Origin: Gammaproteobacteria bacterium
GTDB taxonomy: Bacteria > Pseudomonadota > Gammaproteobacteria > Burkholderiales > Burkholderiaceae_C
Reading direction: 5' to 3'
DNA length: 64,000 bases
NCBI GenBank assembly: GCA_018815325.1
Contig: JAHIYE010000020.1
Coordinates: 1-64,000 of the forward strand
Under the pieces are notes generated by a model. That model was given only the letters and a program-made list of their open reading frames with translations, ran no database searches and was not told where the DNA came from. The stretch's first letter is position 1. Each line of letters begins with the position of its first letter. Made by a program: the position numbers and the translations under genes. Below are positions 49,218 through 58,583 of the stretch, in pieces.

Positions 49218-50321
49218 ATGGCGATTTCGTCTTATCTTCCTGTTCTGGTGGGACCGCCCGGGCCTCAGCGCACGCGGATTCGGATGGTCGTGGCGACCCT
49301 GGTGCTGTACAGCCTGTTTGCCGTGATTCAGCACGTGCAGGTGCTGTGGGGATTCATTGACCCGCAGGCCTCCTTCTGGCTGACGATCTACTATTTGGCG
49401 GGCTCCCTCGGCTTTTACCTGCTGCTACGAACGGGCTGGAGTGCTCGCCTCTCCGAGGACCCATCGCTGCTGACCTGGCAGCTGGTCCATGGCATTGTGG
49501 CCATGACTTGGTCGTATGCGATTACCGGACCCGCGCGTGGCGCCGTGCTGGCGATCGTGGTGCTGCTACTGACCTATGGCATGTTCAACCTGCGGGCACA
49601 GGTCGCTCGCAAGCTGGCCTTGTTTACCTTCGGGTTGCTTGGCGGCACCATGCTCCTGATGAGCCAGTTTGAGCCTGTGCGCTACCCACCCCGGATCGAG
49701 GTGGTTCATCTGGCATTCTTCGTGATTGTGTTGCTGGGGGTGTCCGAGTTGTCTACGCGCATGGGGCGTCTGAGAGAACGGCTGTCCCGGCAGAAGCAAG
49801 AGCTAGAGGCATCTTTGATGCAAATCCGGCAGCTGGCCACACTGGATGAGATCACGGGGCTGGTCAATCGGCGACACATAACATCGCTTCTGCAATCGGA
49901 AGTTTCTCGGCTGCAGCGCTCCAAGCAGATCGTGAGTGTGGCGCTGCTGGACCTGGACCACTTCAAGCGCGTCAACGATCAATACGGACACGATGCCGGT
50001 GATATTGTCCTGAAGGCGTTTGCGGATGCGGCGCGCAGCAGCTTGCGAAACCTGGATGTGCTGGGACGCTGGGGCGGCGAGGAATTCCTGCTGATGATGC
50101 CCGATACCGCGTGGGACGAAGCCATGTACTGTATCGAGCGGATGCACGCCAATCTGGCCAAAGTGTCCTTCGACAGCATTGCGCCGGGACTTCGCATCAC
50201 TTTTTCCGCCGGACTCAGTTCCTGTCGAGCCGGAGATCGCTGGGAGGACGTGATCAAGCAGGCCGATGCCGCCATGTACCGCGCCAAGGCCATGGGCCGC
50301 AACTGCACGGTACGGGGCTGA
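49218..50321 (+). CDS. Membrane-bound diguanylate cyclase (GGDEF)
   Basis: 367 residues. Residues 20-175 form about six membrane helices, a MASE-like sensor I cannot classify further. A coiled-coil linker (RLRERLSRQKQELEASLMQI) follows, then a GGDEF domain with the active site RWGGEEFLLMM. RNLD sits five residues before GGEEF and is an intact inhibitory (I-) site, so product feedback is expected. Makes cyclic di-GMP. Confidence 0.9.
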   Translation: MAISSYLPVLVGPPGPQRTRIRMVVATLVLYSLFAVIQHVQVLWGFIDPQASFWLTIYYLAGSLGFYLLLRTGWSARLSEDPSLLTWQLVHGIVAMTWSYAITGPARGAVLAIVVLLLTYGMFNLRAQVARKLALFTFGLLGGTMLLMSQFEPVRYPPRIEVVHLAFFVIVLLGVSELSTRMGRLRERLSRQKQELEASLMQIRQLATLDEITGLVNRRHITSLLQSEVSRLQRSKQIVSVALLDLDHFKRVNDQYGHDAGDIVLKAFADAARSSLRNLDVLGRWGGEEFLLMMPDTAWDEAMYCIERMHANLAKVSFDSIAPGLRITFSAGLSSCRAGDRWEDVIKQADAAMYRAKAMGRNCTVRG

Positions 50322-50366
50322 GCTGACCGTCTTTGTCCGACGCAGGCTCACCGCATAATCCGGATC

Positions 50367-51368
50367 ATGGAAACCAAGTGGCTTGAAGATTTCGTCAGTC
50401 TGGCGGAGACGCGCAGTTTCAGCCGTTCTGCGCAACTGCGGCACGTCACGCAACCCGCATTTTCGCGCCGCATCCAGGCCCTGGAAGCCTGGGCCGGCAC
50501 CGATCTGGTGGACCGCAGCTCCTACCCCACGCGCCTCACGCCCGCCGGCGAGACCCTGTACGACCAGTCCCTGGAGATGCTGCAGGCCTTGCAGAGCACG
50601 CGCGCCATGCTGCGTGGCCACAGCGCGGCCGGGCAGGACGTGATCGAGTTTGCCGTGCCGCACACCCTGGCGTTCACCTTTTTCCCGGCCTGGGTATCGA
50701 GCCTGCGCGAAAGCTTCGGCCCCATCAAGAGCCGTCTCATTGCACTCAATGTGCATGATGCCGTGATGCGGCTGGTGGAGGGCAGTTGCGACCTGCTGAT
50801 TGCCTACCAGCACGCCTCGCAACCCTTCCAGCTGGATGCGGGCCGCTACGAGATGGTGAGCCTGGGGCAGGAGGTGATCGCCCCCTATGTCAAGCCCGAC
50901 GCGCAGGGCAAACCGATGTACGTGTTGCCGGGTAAGGCCAATCAGCGCCTGCCGTATCTGGGCTATGCCCCGGGAGCCTACCTCGGTCAGGTGGTGGACC
51001 TGATTCTCAAGCAGTCCAGTACCGCGATCCACTTTGACCGCGTGTATGAGACCGACATGGCCGAAGGCCTCAAGGCCATGGCCCTGGAAGGCCACGGCAT
51101 TGCCTTTCTGCCCTTCAACGCGGTCCAGAAGGAGCTGGCGGCCAAGCGCCTGGTCAGCGCCTTGCCGCCGGGCATGAGCGGCTTCGACCTGACCATGGAC
51201 GTGCGCATGTACCGCGAAAACCCGGCGCACCGGGAGGCTGTCAAAGGGGCCAGCCATGCCCAGCGCACGACATCGCCCGCGGTGGCCGCCAAGTCGCTGG
51301 CGCCCAAGCGCAGCGCGCAGGCGTTGTGGGATTTCCTCATCGCGCAGAACGCGATCCCTGCCGTCTGA
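50367..51368 (+). CDS. LysR-family regulator, HypT/YjiE-like
   Basis: 333 residues. The N-terminal winged helix starts METKWLEDFVSLAETRSFSRSA, and TQPAFSRRIQALEAW is the recognition helix. The opening ETKWL.DF and the effector domain wording resemble E. coli HypT, the hypochlorite-responsive regulator, but conservation of its redox-active methionines cannot be judged by eye. The C-terminus is longer than typical. It lies 43 bases upstream of pyrC, which may simply be a neighbour. Confidence 0.85.
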   Translation: METKWLEDFVSLAETRSFSRSAQLRHVTQPAFSRRIQALEAWAGTDLVDRSSYPTRLTPAGETLYDQSLEMLQALQSTRAMLRGHSAAGQDVIEFAVPHTLAFTFFPAWVSSLRESFGPIKSRLIALNVHDAVMRLVEGSCDLLIAYQHASQPFQLDAGRYEMVSLGQEVIAPYVKPDAQGKPMYVLPGKANQRLPYLGYAPGAYLGQVVDLILKQSSTAIHFDRVYETDMAEGLKAMALEGHGIAFLPFNAVQKELAAKRLVSALPPGMSGFDLTMDVRMYRENPAHREAVKGASHAQRTTSPAVAAKSLAPKRSAQALWDFLIAQNAIPAV

Positions 51369-51410
51369 CGACTGGGTGACCCCATCTCCGGGTTTTGGGA
51401 CAATAGCGGC

Positions 51411-52466
51411 ATGACACAAGCCCCTACCCACCCCGGCCTCCAGCAGATCAGCATCACCCGCCCCGACGACTGGCACCTGCATGTGCGAGACGGCGATGCG
51501 CTCTATACCGTGGTGCCGCACACGGCGGCCCAGTTCGGTCGCGCCATCATCATGCCCAACCTCAAGCCGCCGGTGACCACCACGGCGCAGGCGCTGGCCT
51601 ACCGCAGCCGCATCATGGCTGCCGTGCCTGCAGGTGTGAAGTTCGAGCCCCTGATGACGCTCTACCTCACCGACGTCTTGCCGCCGGATGAAATCAAGCG
51701 CGCCAGGGATGTCGGGGTGGTGGCGGCCAAGCTTTACCCGGCCGGTGCCACCACCAACAGCGATGCGGGTGTGACCGACATCCGCAAGACCTACAAGACG
51801 CTGGAGGCGATGCAGCGCGAGGGCATGCTGCTGCTGGTGCATGGCGAAGTGACTTCGCCGGACATCGACCTGTTCGACCGCGAAGCCGTGTTCATCGACA
51901 CCCAGCTTATCCCGTTGCGCCGTGATTTCCCCGAGCTCAAGATCGTGTTCGAACACATCACCACCAGAGACGCTGCACAGTATGTGCGCGCGGCCAGCCG
52001 ATTCACTGGCGCCACCATCACGGCGCACCATCTGCTCTACAACCGCAATGCCATCTTCACCGGTGGCATCCGCCCGCACTACTACTGCCTGCCTGTGCTC
52101 AAGCGTGAGGTGCACCGCCAGGCGCTGGTGGAAGCGGCTACCAGCGGCAATCCCAAATTTTTCCTTGGCACCGACAGTGCGCCGCATCCGGCCCACCTGA
52201 AGGAGCACGCCACGGGGTGTGCGGGCTGCTACACGGCGCATGCCGCGATCGAGATGTATGCCGAGGTGTTCGATGCGGCCAACGCGCTCGACAAGCTCGA
52301 AGCCTTTGCCAGTTTCAACGGAGCTGATTTCTACGGTCTGCCACGTAACACGGACAAGATCACGTTACGGCGAGAGTCATGGACCCCCCCTGAGAGCTTT
52401 GCCTTCGGCGAGGCCCAGCTCAAGCCCCTGCGCTCTGGCGAATCGCTGCCGTGGCGTCTGAGCTAA
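51411..52466 (+). CDS. pyrC: Dihydroorotase
   Basis: 351 residues of the type II (E. coli PyrC-like) dihydroorotase. Metal ligands are visible: [11 protein letters not shown] (His22, His24), the carboxylated lysine in [23 protein letters not shown] and the catalytic Asp in LGTDSAPHP. It closes carbamoyl-aspartate to dihydroorotate in pyrimidine synthesis. The DUF3025 gene begins inside its last 16 bases. Confidence 0.95.
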   Translation: MTQAPTHPGLQQISITRPDDWHLHVRDGDALYTVVPHTAAQFGRAIIMPNLKPPVTTTAQALAYRSRIMAAVPAGVKFEPLMTLYLTDVLPPDEIKRARDVGVVAAKLYPAGATTNSDAGVTDIRKTYKTLEAMQREGMLLLVHGEVTSPDIDLFDREAVFIDTQLIPLRRDFPELKIVFEHITTRDAAQYVRAASRFTGATITAHHLLYNRNAIFTGGIRPHYYCLPVLKREVHRQALVEAATSGNPKFFLGTDSAPHPAHLKEHATGCAGCYTAHAAIEMYAEVFDAANALDKLEAFASFNGADFYGLPRNTDKITLRRESWTPPESFAFGEAQLKPLRSGESLPWRLS

Positions 52467-53203
52467 CGCAGATCAACTGGTCTTCGCCCTGGCTGGCGCC
52501 CTTGCGTGAGGCCGGGCAGCCACTGGCGCAGCAGGTCGAGGCGGGGTATGCCAGTTGTGAGGTCCTCAACATGTCGGCTGCAGCGCCCGTGCGCTTCGTG
52601 CCGCAAGCCGAGCTGCCCGAGGGCATGGCCTACGAGCGCTTCATTTTCGAGCAGGGCTGCGTGCCCACGCGGGAGGGTCTGCACGATTTCTTCAACGGCC
52701 TGTGCTGGCTGCATTTTCCGCTGACCAAGCGGCGCCTGAATCAGCTGCAGGCGACGCAGATTGCCACTGATGGCATCCAGCCCGTGCGCGGCGCGGTGCG
52801 CGACGCGCTGACACTGTTCGACGAGAATGCGGCGTTTTTGCGCGCACCGGACGCCTTGTGGGAGGCCCTGGTGGCAAAGGACTGGTTACGGTTGTTTGGC
52901 GAACTGCGGCCACTTTGGGCGCAAGCCTGTTGCGTGCTGTTTGGCCATGCCCTGCTGGAAAAACTGGTTCATCCCCGAAAAGCGATCACAGCCCATGTGT
53001 ACCGGGTACATCCCGCTACTGATTCAATAGCGGATATTGATGCCTGGGTAGCACGTGAGCTCAGCGTTGACAAGCTGGCAACCAAGCCGTTTGCCCACCT
53101 GCCTGTGCTCGGTGTGCCGCAGTGGTGGCCTGCCAATGGGGAGTCCTCTTTTTATGCCGATGAGCAGGTGTTTCGACCGCCGCAAGCCATGGCGCGCGGG
53201 TAG
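52451..53203 (+). CDS. DUF3025 family protein
   Basis: 250 residues from a GTG that overlaps the pyrC stop by 16 bases; no better start exists before residue 40. Family wording includes [27 protein letters not shown] as a span at 59-85 and [16 protein letters not shown] near the end. Function unknown. Residues about 188-194 ([11 protein letters not shown] region) coincide with a fragment of the 60-bp dispersed repeat. Confidence 0.85.
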   Translation: MASELTQINWSSPWLAPLREAGQPLAQQVEAGYASCEVLNMSAAAPVRFVPQAELPEGMAYERFIFEQGCVPTREGLHDFFNGLCWLHFPLTKRRLNQLQATQIATDGIQPVRGAVRDALTLFDENAAFLRAPDALWEALVAKDWLRLFGELRPLWAQACCVLFGHALLEKLVHPRKAITAHVYRVHPATDSIADIDAWVARELSVDKLATKPFAHLPVLGVPQWWPANGESSFYADEQVFRPPQAMARG

Positions 53204-53369
53204 CACGAGGTGTAGCAGCAAGGGGGGTATGGGTTTTTCCTGTGCGGACGTGTATAAGCTGTGAAAGCCTTAAAGGCAGATCCTGGTCACCAGGTTATCG
53301 CGCTATTTTGTTCTCAGGCCATGGGCTTGAATCAGAATAAACTGAGGAACGGTCTGAGATTCGTTATTC

Positions 53370-56087
53370 ATGGTGTTGAGCCTGTTTAAACCCAAAAGTG
53401 CGTTGTCCTTGCGCGGTTTCATCACGCGGATGGTGCTGGGCCTGCTGGTGCTCAACTCGCTGGTGGTGTCCCTGGCAGCTTGGTCAATTTACCAAAGCCG
53501 GCTCAAGTATGTGGAGGATGCAGGGGTTCAAGCCCGGAACCTGACGCTGCTGATAGACCACGACATCTCATCCTCCATCAGCTCAGTCGACTTGACCTTG
53601 CAGTCCACGGCGCAAGAGATTGGTGCGCAGCTGGGGAAATCCAGCCTGGCCGCGCTGGACCTGAGCCATTTCATTGCGCAACAGGTTTTCGAGGCACCTG
53701 AACTGAGTGGCTTGCGTGTTGCAGACGCACAAGGCACCTTGACCCATGGTACGGGTGTAGTTCAAGAATCGGGCGTGACCATCGCCGACCGTGATTATTT
53801 TGTCCGGCTGCGTGATCAGCCTGACGTCGGGCTTGTGGTGTCCGAGCCGGTGCAGGGGCGTATCAGCGGCCAGTGGGTGATCGGTCTGGCAAGGGCCATC
53901 CTGCGGCCGGATGGCAGCTTTGCGGGGGTGGTCGTGGGCGCCATTCCATTGACCCGATTCACGGCCATCTTTGATGAACTGGCTGTCGGCCAGGGGGGGA
54001 CGTTCACCCTGTTTGACGATGCGCTGCGCGTGATAACCCGCCAGCCGTTGCGGCCGGGTGCCATGGAGAAGTTTGGCAGAAAAATCAACTCCCCCGTGCT
54101 GGAGGCGTTGATGGCGTCGAATCGCAGCGAAGCAACGTATGTGGCAGCCTCCAATCTGGACGGATTGGATCGGATGTATTCCGTCCGTCGGATAAAGGGG
54201 GTACCTCTGAATATCAGCGTTGGGCTTTCCACGCAGGATTTTTTACGGTTGTGGCGCAATGATGCGCTCAAGACCATCGCATTTGCAGTCGTCTTCATGT
54301 TGACCACCATGCTGTTGTTCTGGCTCAGCTTCCGGGCCTGGCGCAGGGAGGCGTCCTCAGCGGCCGCATTGAAAGACGCTAACCGCACACTGGCAGCCGA
54401 GAAGGAGCTGAACCAGACGATTATCCAAAGCTCTCCGTTTGCGATCTATACGCGTGACCGTAATGGCATTGTGACCGCCTGGAATGTGGCTGCCGAGCGA
54501 CTTTTTGGCTGGCGAGCGGACGAGGTCGTCGGCCATACCCTGAGGACTTTGCCTCCGGGAAAGGAGCAGGAAAGTCTGGATATCCGGGAAAAAATCCTGC
54601 GTGGCGAGAACATCATCCAGCTGGAAGTGCAGCGTCAGAAGCGCGATGGCACCCTGTTTGACCTTAGCACCACGCTGGCTCCGTTGCGGGATGCCTCGGG
54701 CGCGAATGAAGGGTATCTGGCTATTGCCCTCGATGTCACGGAGCGCAAGGCCGCAGAACGGCAGATTGAATTTCTGGCCTACCGGGATGTCCTGACGGGT
54801 CTGCCCAACCGGCGGCTGCTGCACGACCGGTTCGAGCAGGCCGTGGCTTATGCGGAGCGCGACGGATCACAGGTAGGGCTCCTGTTTCTGGATCTGGACA
54901 ACTTCAAGACCATCAACGATTCGCTGGGGCATCTGGTGGGGGATGCCTTGCTCAAGGAGGTTGCCAGGCGACTCGGCGAATGTGTGCGCGAAACTGACAC
55001 CATCAGCCGGCAGGGCGGGGACGAGTTTCTGGTCCTGTTGCCGGACCTGCACGGCAATGACGCGATCACGCCGGTGCTGTCTTTGATCCGGGAGAAGCTG
55101 CTATTGCCCTATGAGCTGGAGGGGCACGAGCTGACCACGTCCGCCTCCATAGGCGTGTCCCTCTACCCGGGTGACGGCAAGGATTTCGACACCCTGCTGA
55201 GAAAGGCCGATACGGCCATGTACCAGACCAAGGATTCCGGTCGCAATGGGTATCGTTTTTTTAACGAACAGATGAACGACCTGGCGGTCGAAAATCTCCA
55301 GCTCAAGAATGGATTGCGTGGCGCCATCACACGCAACGAATTTGTGCTGCATTACCAGCCCCAGATCGATCTGCAGACGGGCAAGGTGGTGGGGGTTGAG
55401 GCGCTGATCCGCTGGAATCACCCTGAGCGCGGGATGATTCTTCCCGGGCGCTTTGTCCCGCTGGCTGAGGACAGCGGACTGATCGTGCCGATTGGTGAAT
55501 GGGTGCTTCATGAGGCATGCCGGCAGGCGGTCGAGTGGCAGAAGGCGGGCCTGCCCAGCCTGGTCATGGCCGTCAATCTCTCGGCGGTCCAGTTCAAGCG
55601 CGGCGACGTGGAGCAGGTGGTGACCCGTGCTTTGCAGGCAACGGGCTTCGACCCCCGGTTTCTTGAGCTGGAGCTGACGGAGTCGATCCTGATTCACAAC
55701 ACGGACAACGTGCTGGCCAGCGTCAAACGGCTCAAGCAGATGGGGGTTACGCTGTCCATTGACGATTTCGGTACCGGCTATTCAAGCCTGTCCTACCTCA
55801 AACGGTTTGATGTGGACAAGCTCAAGATCGACCAGAGTTTCATCCGCGACCTGGCCACCGATCCGGATGACGCCGCCATCATTCGCGCCATCATCCAGAT
55901 GGCGCGCAGCCTGAATCTCAAGACCATTGCCGAGGGCGTGGAAGACGGTGACATGCTGGCGCAACTGCGTACCTTCAACTGCGACGAAGCCCAGGGTTAT
56001 CATTTCGCCCGGCCCATGCCGGCACAGTCCATCGTGAACTACCTGCGAGGCGAATGGGGTGCTGCAGACCTGACGCCGGTGGGCTAA
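53370..56087 (+). CDS. Membrane sensor with dCACHE, PAS, GGDEF and EAL domains
   Basis: 905 residues. Order: a first membrane helix (18-42), a periplasmic double-CACHE-like sensor (45-295), a second helix (about 300-322), a PAS domain (about 345-465, with IIQSSPFAIYTRDRNGIVTAWN), GGDEF (RQGGDEFLVLL) and EAL (VEALIRWNHPERG, then DDFGTGYSSLSYLK). RETD lies five residues before GGDEF, so an I-site is present. Both catalytic motifs are intact, so it could make and break cyclic di-GMP. It stands alone in its region, and the likely ligand is a small molecule sensed in the periplasm. Confidence 0.92.
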   Translation: MVLSLFKPKSALSLRGFITRMVLGLLVLNSLVVSLAAWSIYQSRLKYVEDAGVQARNLTLLIDHDISSSISSVDLTLQSTAQEIGAQLGKSSLAALDLSHFIAQQVFEAPELSGLRVADAQGTLTHGTGVVQESGVTIADRDYFVRLRDQPDVGLVVSEPVQGRISGQWVIGLARAILRPDGSFAGVVVGAIPLTRFTAIFDELAVGQGGTFTLFDDALRVITRQPLRPGAMEKFGRKINSPVLEALMASNRSEATYVAASNLDGLDRMYSVRRIKGVPLNISVGLSTQDFLRLWRNDALKTIAFAVVFMLTTMLLFWLSFRAWRREASSAAALKDANRTLAAEKELNQTIIQSSPFAIYTRDRNGIVTAWNVAAERLFGWRADEVVGHTLRTLPPGKEQESLDIREKILRGENIIQLEVQRQKRDGTLFDLSTTLAPLRDASGANEGYLAIALDVTERKAAERQIEFLAYRDVLTGLPNRRLLHDRFEQAVAYAERDGSQVGLLFLDLDNFKTINDSLGHLVGDALLKEVARRLGECVRETDTISRQGGDEFLVLLPDLHGNDAITPVLSLIREKLLLPYELEGHELTTSASIGVSLYPGDGKDFDTLLRKADTAMYQTKDSGRNGYRFFNEQMNDLAVENLQLKNGLRGAITRNEFVLHYQPQIDLQTGKVVGVEALIRWNHPERGMILPGRFVPLAEDSGLIVPIGEWVLHEACRQAVEWQKAGLPSLVMAVNLSAVQFKRGDVEQVVTRALQATGFDPRFLELELTESILIHNTDNVLASVKRLKQMGVTLSIDDFGTGYSSLSYLKRFDVDKLKIDQSFIRDLATDPDDAAIIRAIIQMARSLNLKTIAEGVEDGDMLAQLRTFNCDEAQGYHFARPMPAQSIVNYLRGEWGAADLTPVG

Positions 56088-56223
56088 GCTAGCGTTTGCC
56101 TGCGGCAGGACAATCAAGTACAAAATCTGAGGCCATTGCGCGATGGGCGCTTGATTTTTCCCGGTCTGACCCTAACATCTGCGCCATCGGTCCGCCAACG
56201 TCGGGCTGTCTTTGAAAGAAACC

Positions 56224-57099
56224 ATGAAACGAATTCTGCTTTTTGTCGCAACCAATCTCGCCGTTGTGGTGGTGCTGGGCATTGTGGCCAATTTGCTGGG
56301 TGTCAACCGCTTCCTGACGGCCAACGGGCTCAACCTGGGCGCCTTGCTGGGCTTTGCCCTGATCTTTGGTTTTGGCGGCGCGATCATCTCGCTCCTGATC
56401 AGCAAGCCCGTGGCCAAGTGGAGCGCCAGTGTGCGCGTGATCGAACAGGCACAGAACGCCGACGAGGCCTGGATTGTCGAGACGGTGCGCAAGCATGCCG
56501 AGCGCGCTGGCATTGGCATGCCGGAGGTAGGCATCTTCGAGGGCGACCCCAATGCCTTTGCCACGGGGGCGTTCAAGAATTCTGCCCTGGTGGCGGTCAG
56601 CACGGGTTTGCTGCAGGGCATGACGCGCGAAGAGGTGGAGGCCGTCATCGGCCATGAGATCGCCCATATCGCCAACGGCGACATGGTCACCATGACGCTG
56701 ATCCAGGGCGTGATGAACACCTTTGTGGTTTTCATCAGCCGGGTGGTGGGCTATGCGGTGGACAGTTTTCTGCGCAAGGGCGACTCCGAGAACTCGGGCC
56801 CCGGTATCGGCTACTTTGTCACCACCATCGTGATGGACATCGTGCTGGGCTTTCTGGCCGCCATCATCGTGGCCTGGTTCAGCCGCCAGCGCGAGTTCCG
56901 TGCCGATGCCGGCTCGGCCCAGTTGCTGGGCCGCAAGCAGCCCATGATCAACGCATTGGCACGTCTGGGTGGCATGCACCCGGCTGAACTGCCCAAGAGC
57001 ATGGCCGCCATGGGCATTGCCGGTGGCATTGGCAAGCTGTTCTCGACTCACCCGCCGATCGAGGAGCGCATTGCCGCACTGCAGAACACGCAGGCTTGA
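56224..57099 (+). CDS. htpX: Membrane zinc protease HtpX
   Basis: 291 residues. Two N-terminal membrane helices, the metal-binding GHEIAH (His144, Glu145, His148), a third ligand Glu in [10 protein letters not shown] (224) and two further helices between (about 160-215). It degrades misfolded membrane proteins together with FtsH. I take the ATG at 56224; a TTG lies four codons upstream. The stop overlaps the next gene's TTG start. Confidence 0.93.
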   Translation: MKRILLFVATNLAVVVVLGIVANLLGVNRFLTANGLNLGALLGFALIFGFGGAIISLLISKPVAKWSASVRVIEQAQNADEAWIVETVRKHAERAGIGMPEVGIFEGDPNAFATGAFKNSALVAVSTGLLQGMTREEVEAVIGHEIAHIANGDMVTMTLIQGVMNTFVVFISRVVGYAVDSFLRKGDSENSGPGIGYFVTTIVMDIVLGFLAAIIVAWFSRQREFRADAGSAQLLGRKQPMINALARLGGMHPAELPKSMAAMGIAGGIGKLFSTHPPIEERIAALQNTQA

Positions 57100-57929
57100 A
57101 ATCTCTCAACCTGATTGGCAGCGGCCGCGTCGGGCAAACCCTGGCGCGGCTTTGGCATGACAGCGGCACTTACCGCATTCAGGATGTGCTGACGACGTCC
57201 ACGGTCAGTGCCTCACGGGCTGTGGCGTTCATCGGTGCAGGGCGTGCCGTGGGCAGTCTTTCAGACATGCAGCCTGCTGATGTCTGGATGCTGGCAGTGC
57301 CTGACCGGCAGATCGCCACGATGGCCGAGCAGCTGGCAGCGTCTGCCCAGGGAAGGACGCCGGCGCTGGTGTTTCACTGCAGCGGCGCATTGACATCTGA
57401 ACTGCTGGCTCCACTGCGCGCGCTGGGCTGGCAAGCAGGTAGCGCTCACTGCAATCTGAGTTTTGCATCAGCGTCCACGGCGATCGCACAGTTTGCCGGC
57501 ACGCCTTGCGGGCTGGAGGGAGACGAGGCCGCGGTGCAGGCGCTGCAGGCAGATTTCTCCGCCATTGGTGGGCGCTGTTTCCCGGTGCGGGCCGAGGACA
57601 AGGTGCTCTACCATGCGGCCGCCGTGTTCGCGAGCAACTTTCTGCCGGTCTTGCAGGCTGCGGCCAGCGAGCTCTGGCGCGACAGCGGTGTGCCGGCCGA
57701 ATTGATTCCGCTGCTTGAACGCAGTCTGCTGCGGCAGGTAGCAGACAATGTTTTGGCACTGGGGCCGGCGGCCGCACTCACCGGGCCTGCGGCACGTGGC
57801 GACAGTGACGTGGTGAAACGTCAGGGCCAGGCTCTGGCGCAATGGGACCCGGCCGTCGGTGAGGCATATCGTGCGCTGAGTGAACTGGCCCGGCGCCTCG
57901 CACAACAGGGGCATCTGCAGGACACGTGA
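57096..57929 (+). CDS. Rossmann-fold and DUF2520 domain protein
   Basis: 277 residues. [17 protein letters not shown] at the start is an NAD(P)-binding loop (GSGRVG), and the second half is the helical DUF2520 domain ([15 protein letters not shown] and [21 protein letters not shown]). Function unknown, probably an oxidoreductase related to the ketopantoate/pyrroline reductase group. Start codon TTG overlaps the htpX stop (TTGA, 57096-57099). Confidence 0.85.
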   Translation: MKSLNLIGSGRVGQTLARLWHDSGTYRIQDVLTTSTVSASRAVAFIGAGRAVGSLSDMQPADVWMLAVPDRQIATMAEQLAASAQGRTPALVFHCSGALTSELLAPLRALGWQAGSAHCNLSFASASTAIAQFAGTPCGLEGDEAAVQALQADFSAIGGRCFPVRAEDKVLYHAAAVFASNFLPVLQAAASELWRDSGVPAELIPLLERSLLRQVADNVLALGPAAALTGPAARGDSDVVKRQGQALAQWDPAVGEAYRALSELARRLAQQGHLQDT

Positions 57930-58152
57930 TCCGTTGGCGCCATCGCCGCTTGCGCAGGGGCGCGTCAGGTGCGCCTGACCGATTTCGCGCTTAGGGCCTG
58001 GCCGCGCTGCGGGCTGTCTGTTTGATGCTCGTCAAGAGATCGTCAGTTTTGAGCGCAGAACGTGGCGCACAGCCGCTCGTCTGCTTGGCAAGCCATCCTG
58101 TTCTCCCTAGTATGAAGACTTCCTGACCAGATCTTCTGAGAAAGGTGGGGGT

Positions 58153-58488
58153 ATGCGTCGTTTTCCGATACTGTTTGCGACCGGGGCACTGGCCTCATTG
58201 TGCTGGCTGCCCGTCCATGCCGAGCAGGTGCTGTCGCCCGAATGTGAGCAAGCCTGGGCCACGTACAACGAGTTCAAGGATCGCACCGTGATGGAGGAGT
58301 CGCAGTACACCCTCACGGTGCAGGGTGCTGCGGTGCGTGCCGCCTGTGGAAAAGACGCCTTGCCGGCCCCGCCGAAGGCCGATATCCCGCCCAAACCCCG
58401 GGTGCGCAAGCCCAGTCCCGTTCCACCTCTGCCGTCGCCATCGGTGCCTGCCGACACCCTGTCACCACCCGCACCGAAGACGCCGTGA
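58153..58488 (+). CDS. Small secreted hypothetical protein with Pro-rich tail
   Basis: 111 residues. A signal peptide MRRFPILFATGALASLCWLP ends with cleavage after VHA at about residue 22. Two cysteines in SPECEQAW and AACGKDA could form a disulfide. The last 40 residues are mostly Pro, Ser and Lys and presumably cross or bind the cell wall region. No family recognised. Confidence 0.6.
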   Translation: MRRFPILFATGALASLCWLPVHAEQVLSPECEQAWATYNEFKDRTVMEESQYTLTVQGAAVRAACGKDALPAPPKADIPPKPRVRKPSPVPPLPSPSVPADTLSPPAPKTP

Positions 58489-58518
58489 GTGGCCGGGAGG
58501 GTATACCCTGAAGGGTAT

Positions 58519-58545
58519 TTAAGTAACTCTCGATATGGTCGATAG
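58519..58545 (+). promoter_or_regulatory. FliA (sigma-28)-like promoter of the chemoreceptor gene
   Basis: TTAAGTAA, 11 bases, GTCGATAG: against TAAAGTTT-N11-GCCGATAA five of eight and six of eight positions agree and the spacing is exact. It lies 38 bases before the ATG at 58584, a normal distance, and sigma-28 usually drives chemoreceptor genes. Confidence 0.5.
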
Positions 58546-58583
58546 ATCTTGTAACCAATTGATACATTGCAAGGAAAATCACC

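Noticed and set aside
49803-52241. 812-codon open frame on the minus strand
   Set aside because: It runs across the ends of three well-supported plus-strand genes (GGDEF, LysR, pyrC) and reads as low-complexity antisense sequence.
58499-58508. Palindrome GGGTATACCC as an operator for the chemoreceptor
   Set aside because: A short palindrome alone, with no regulator gene nearby and no second copy elsewhere in the window, is not enough.
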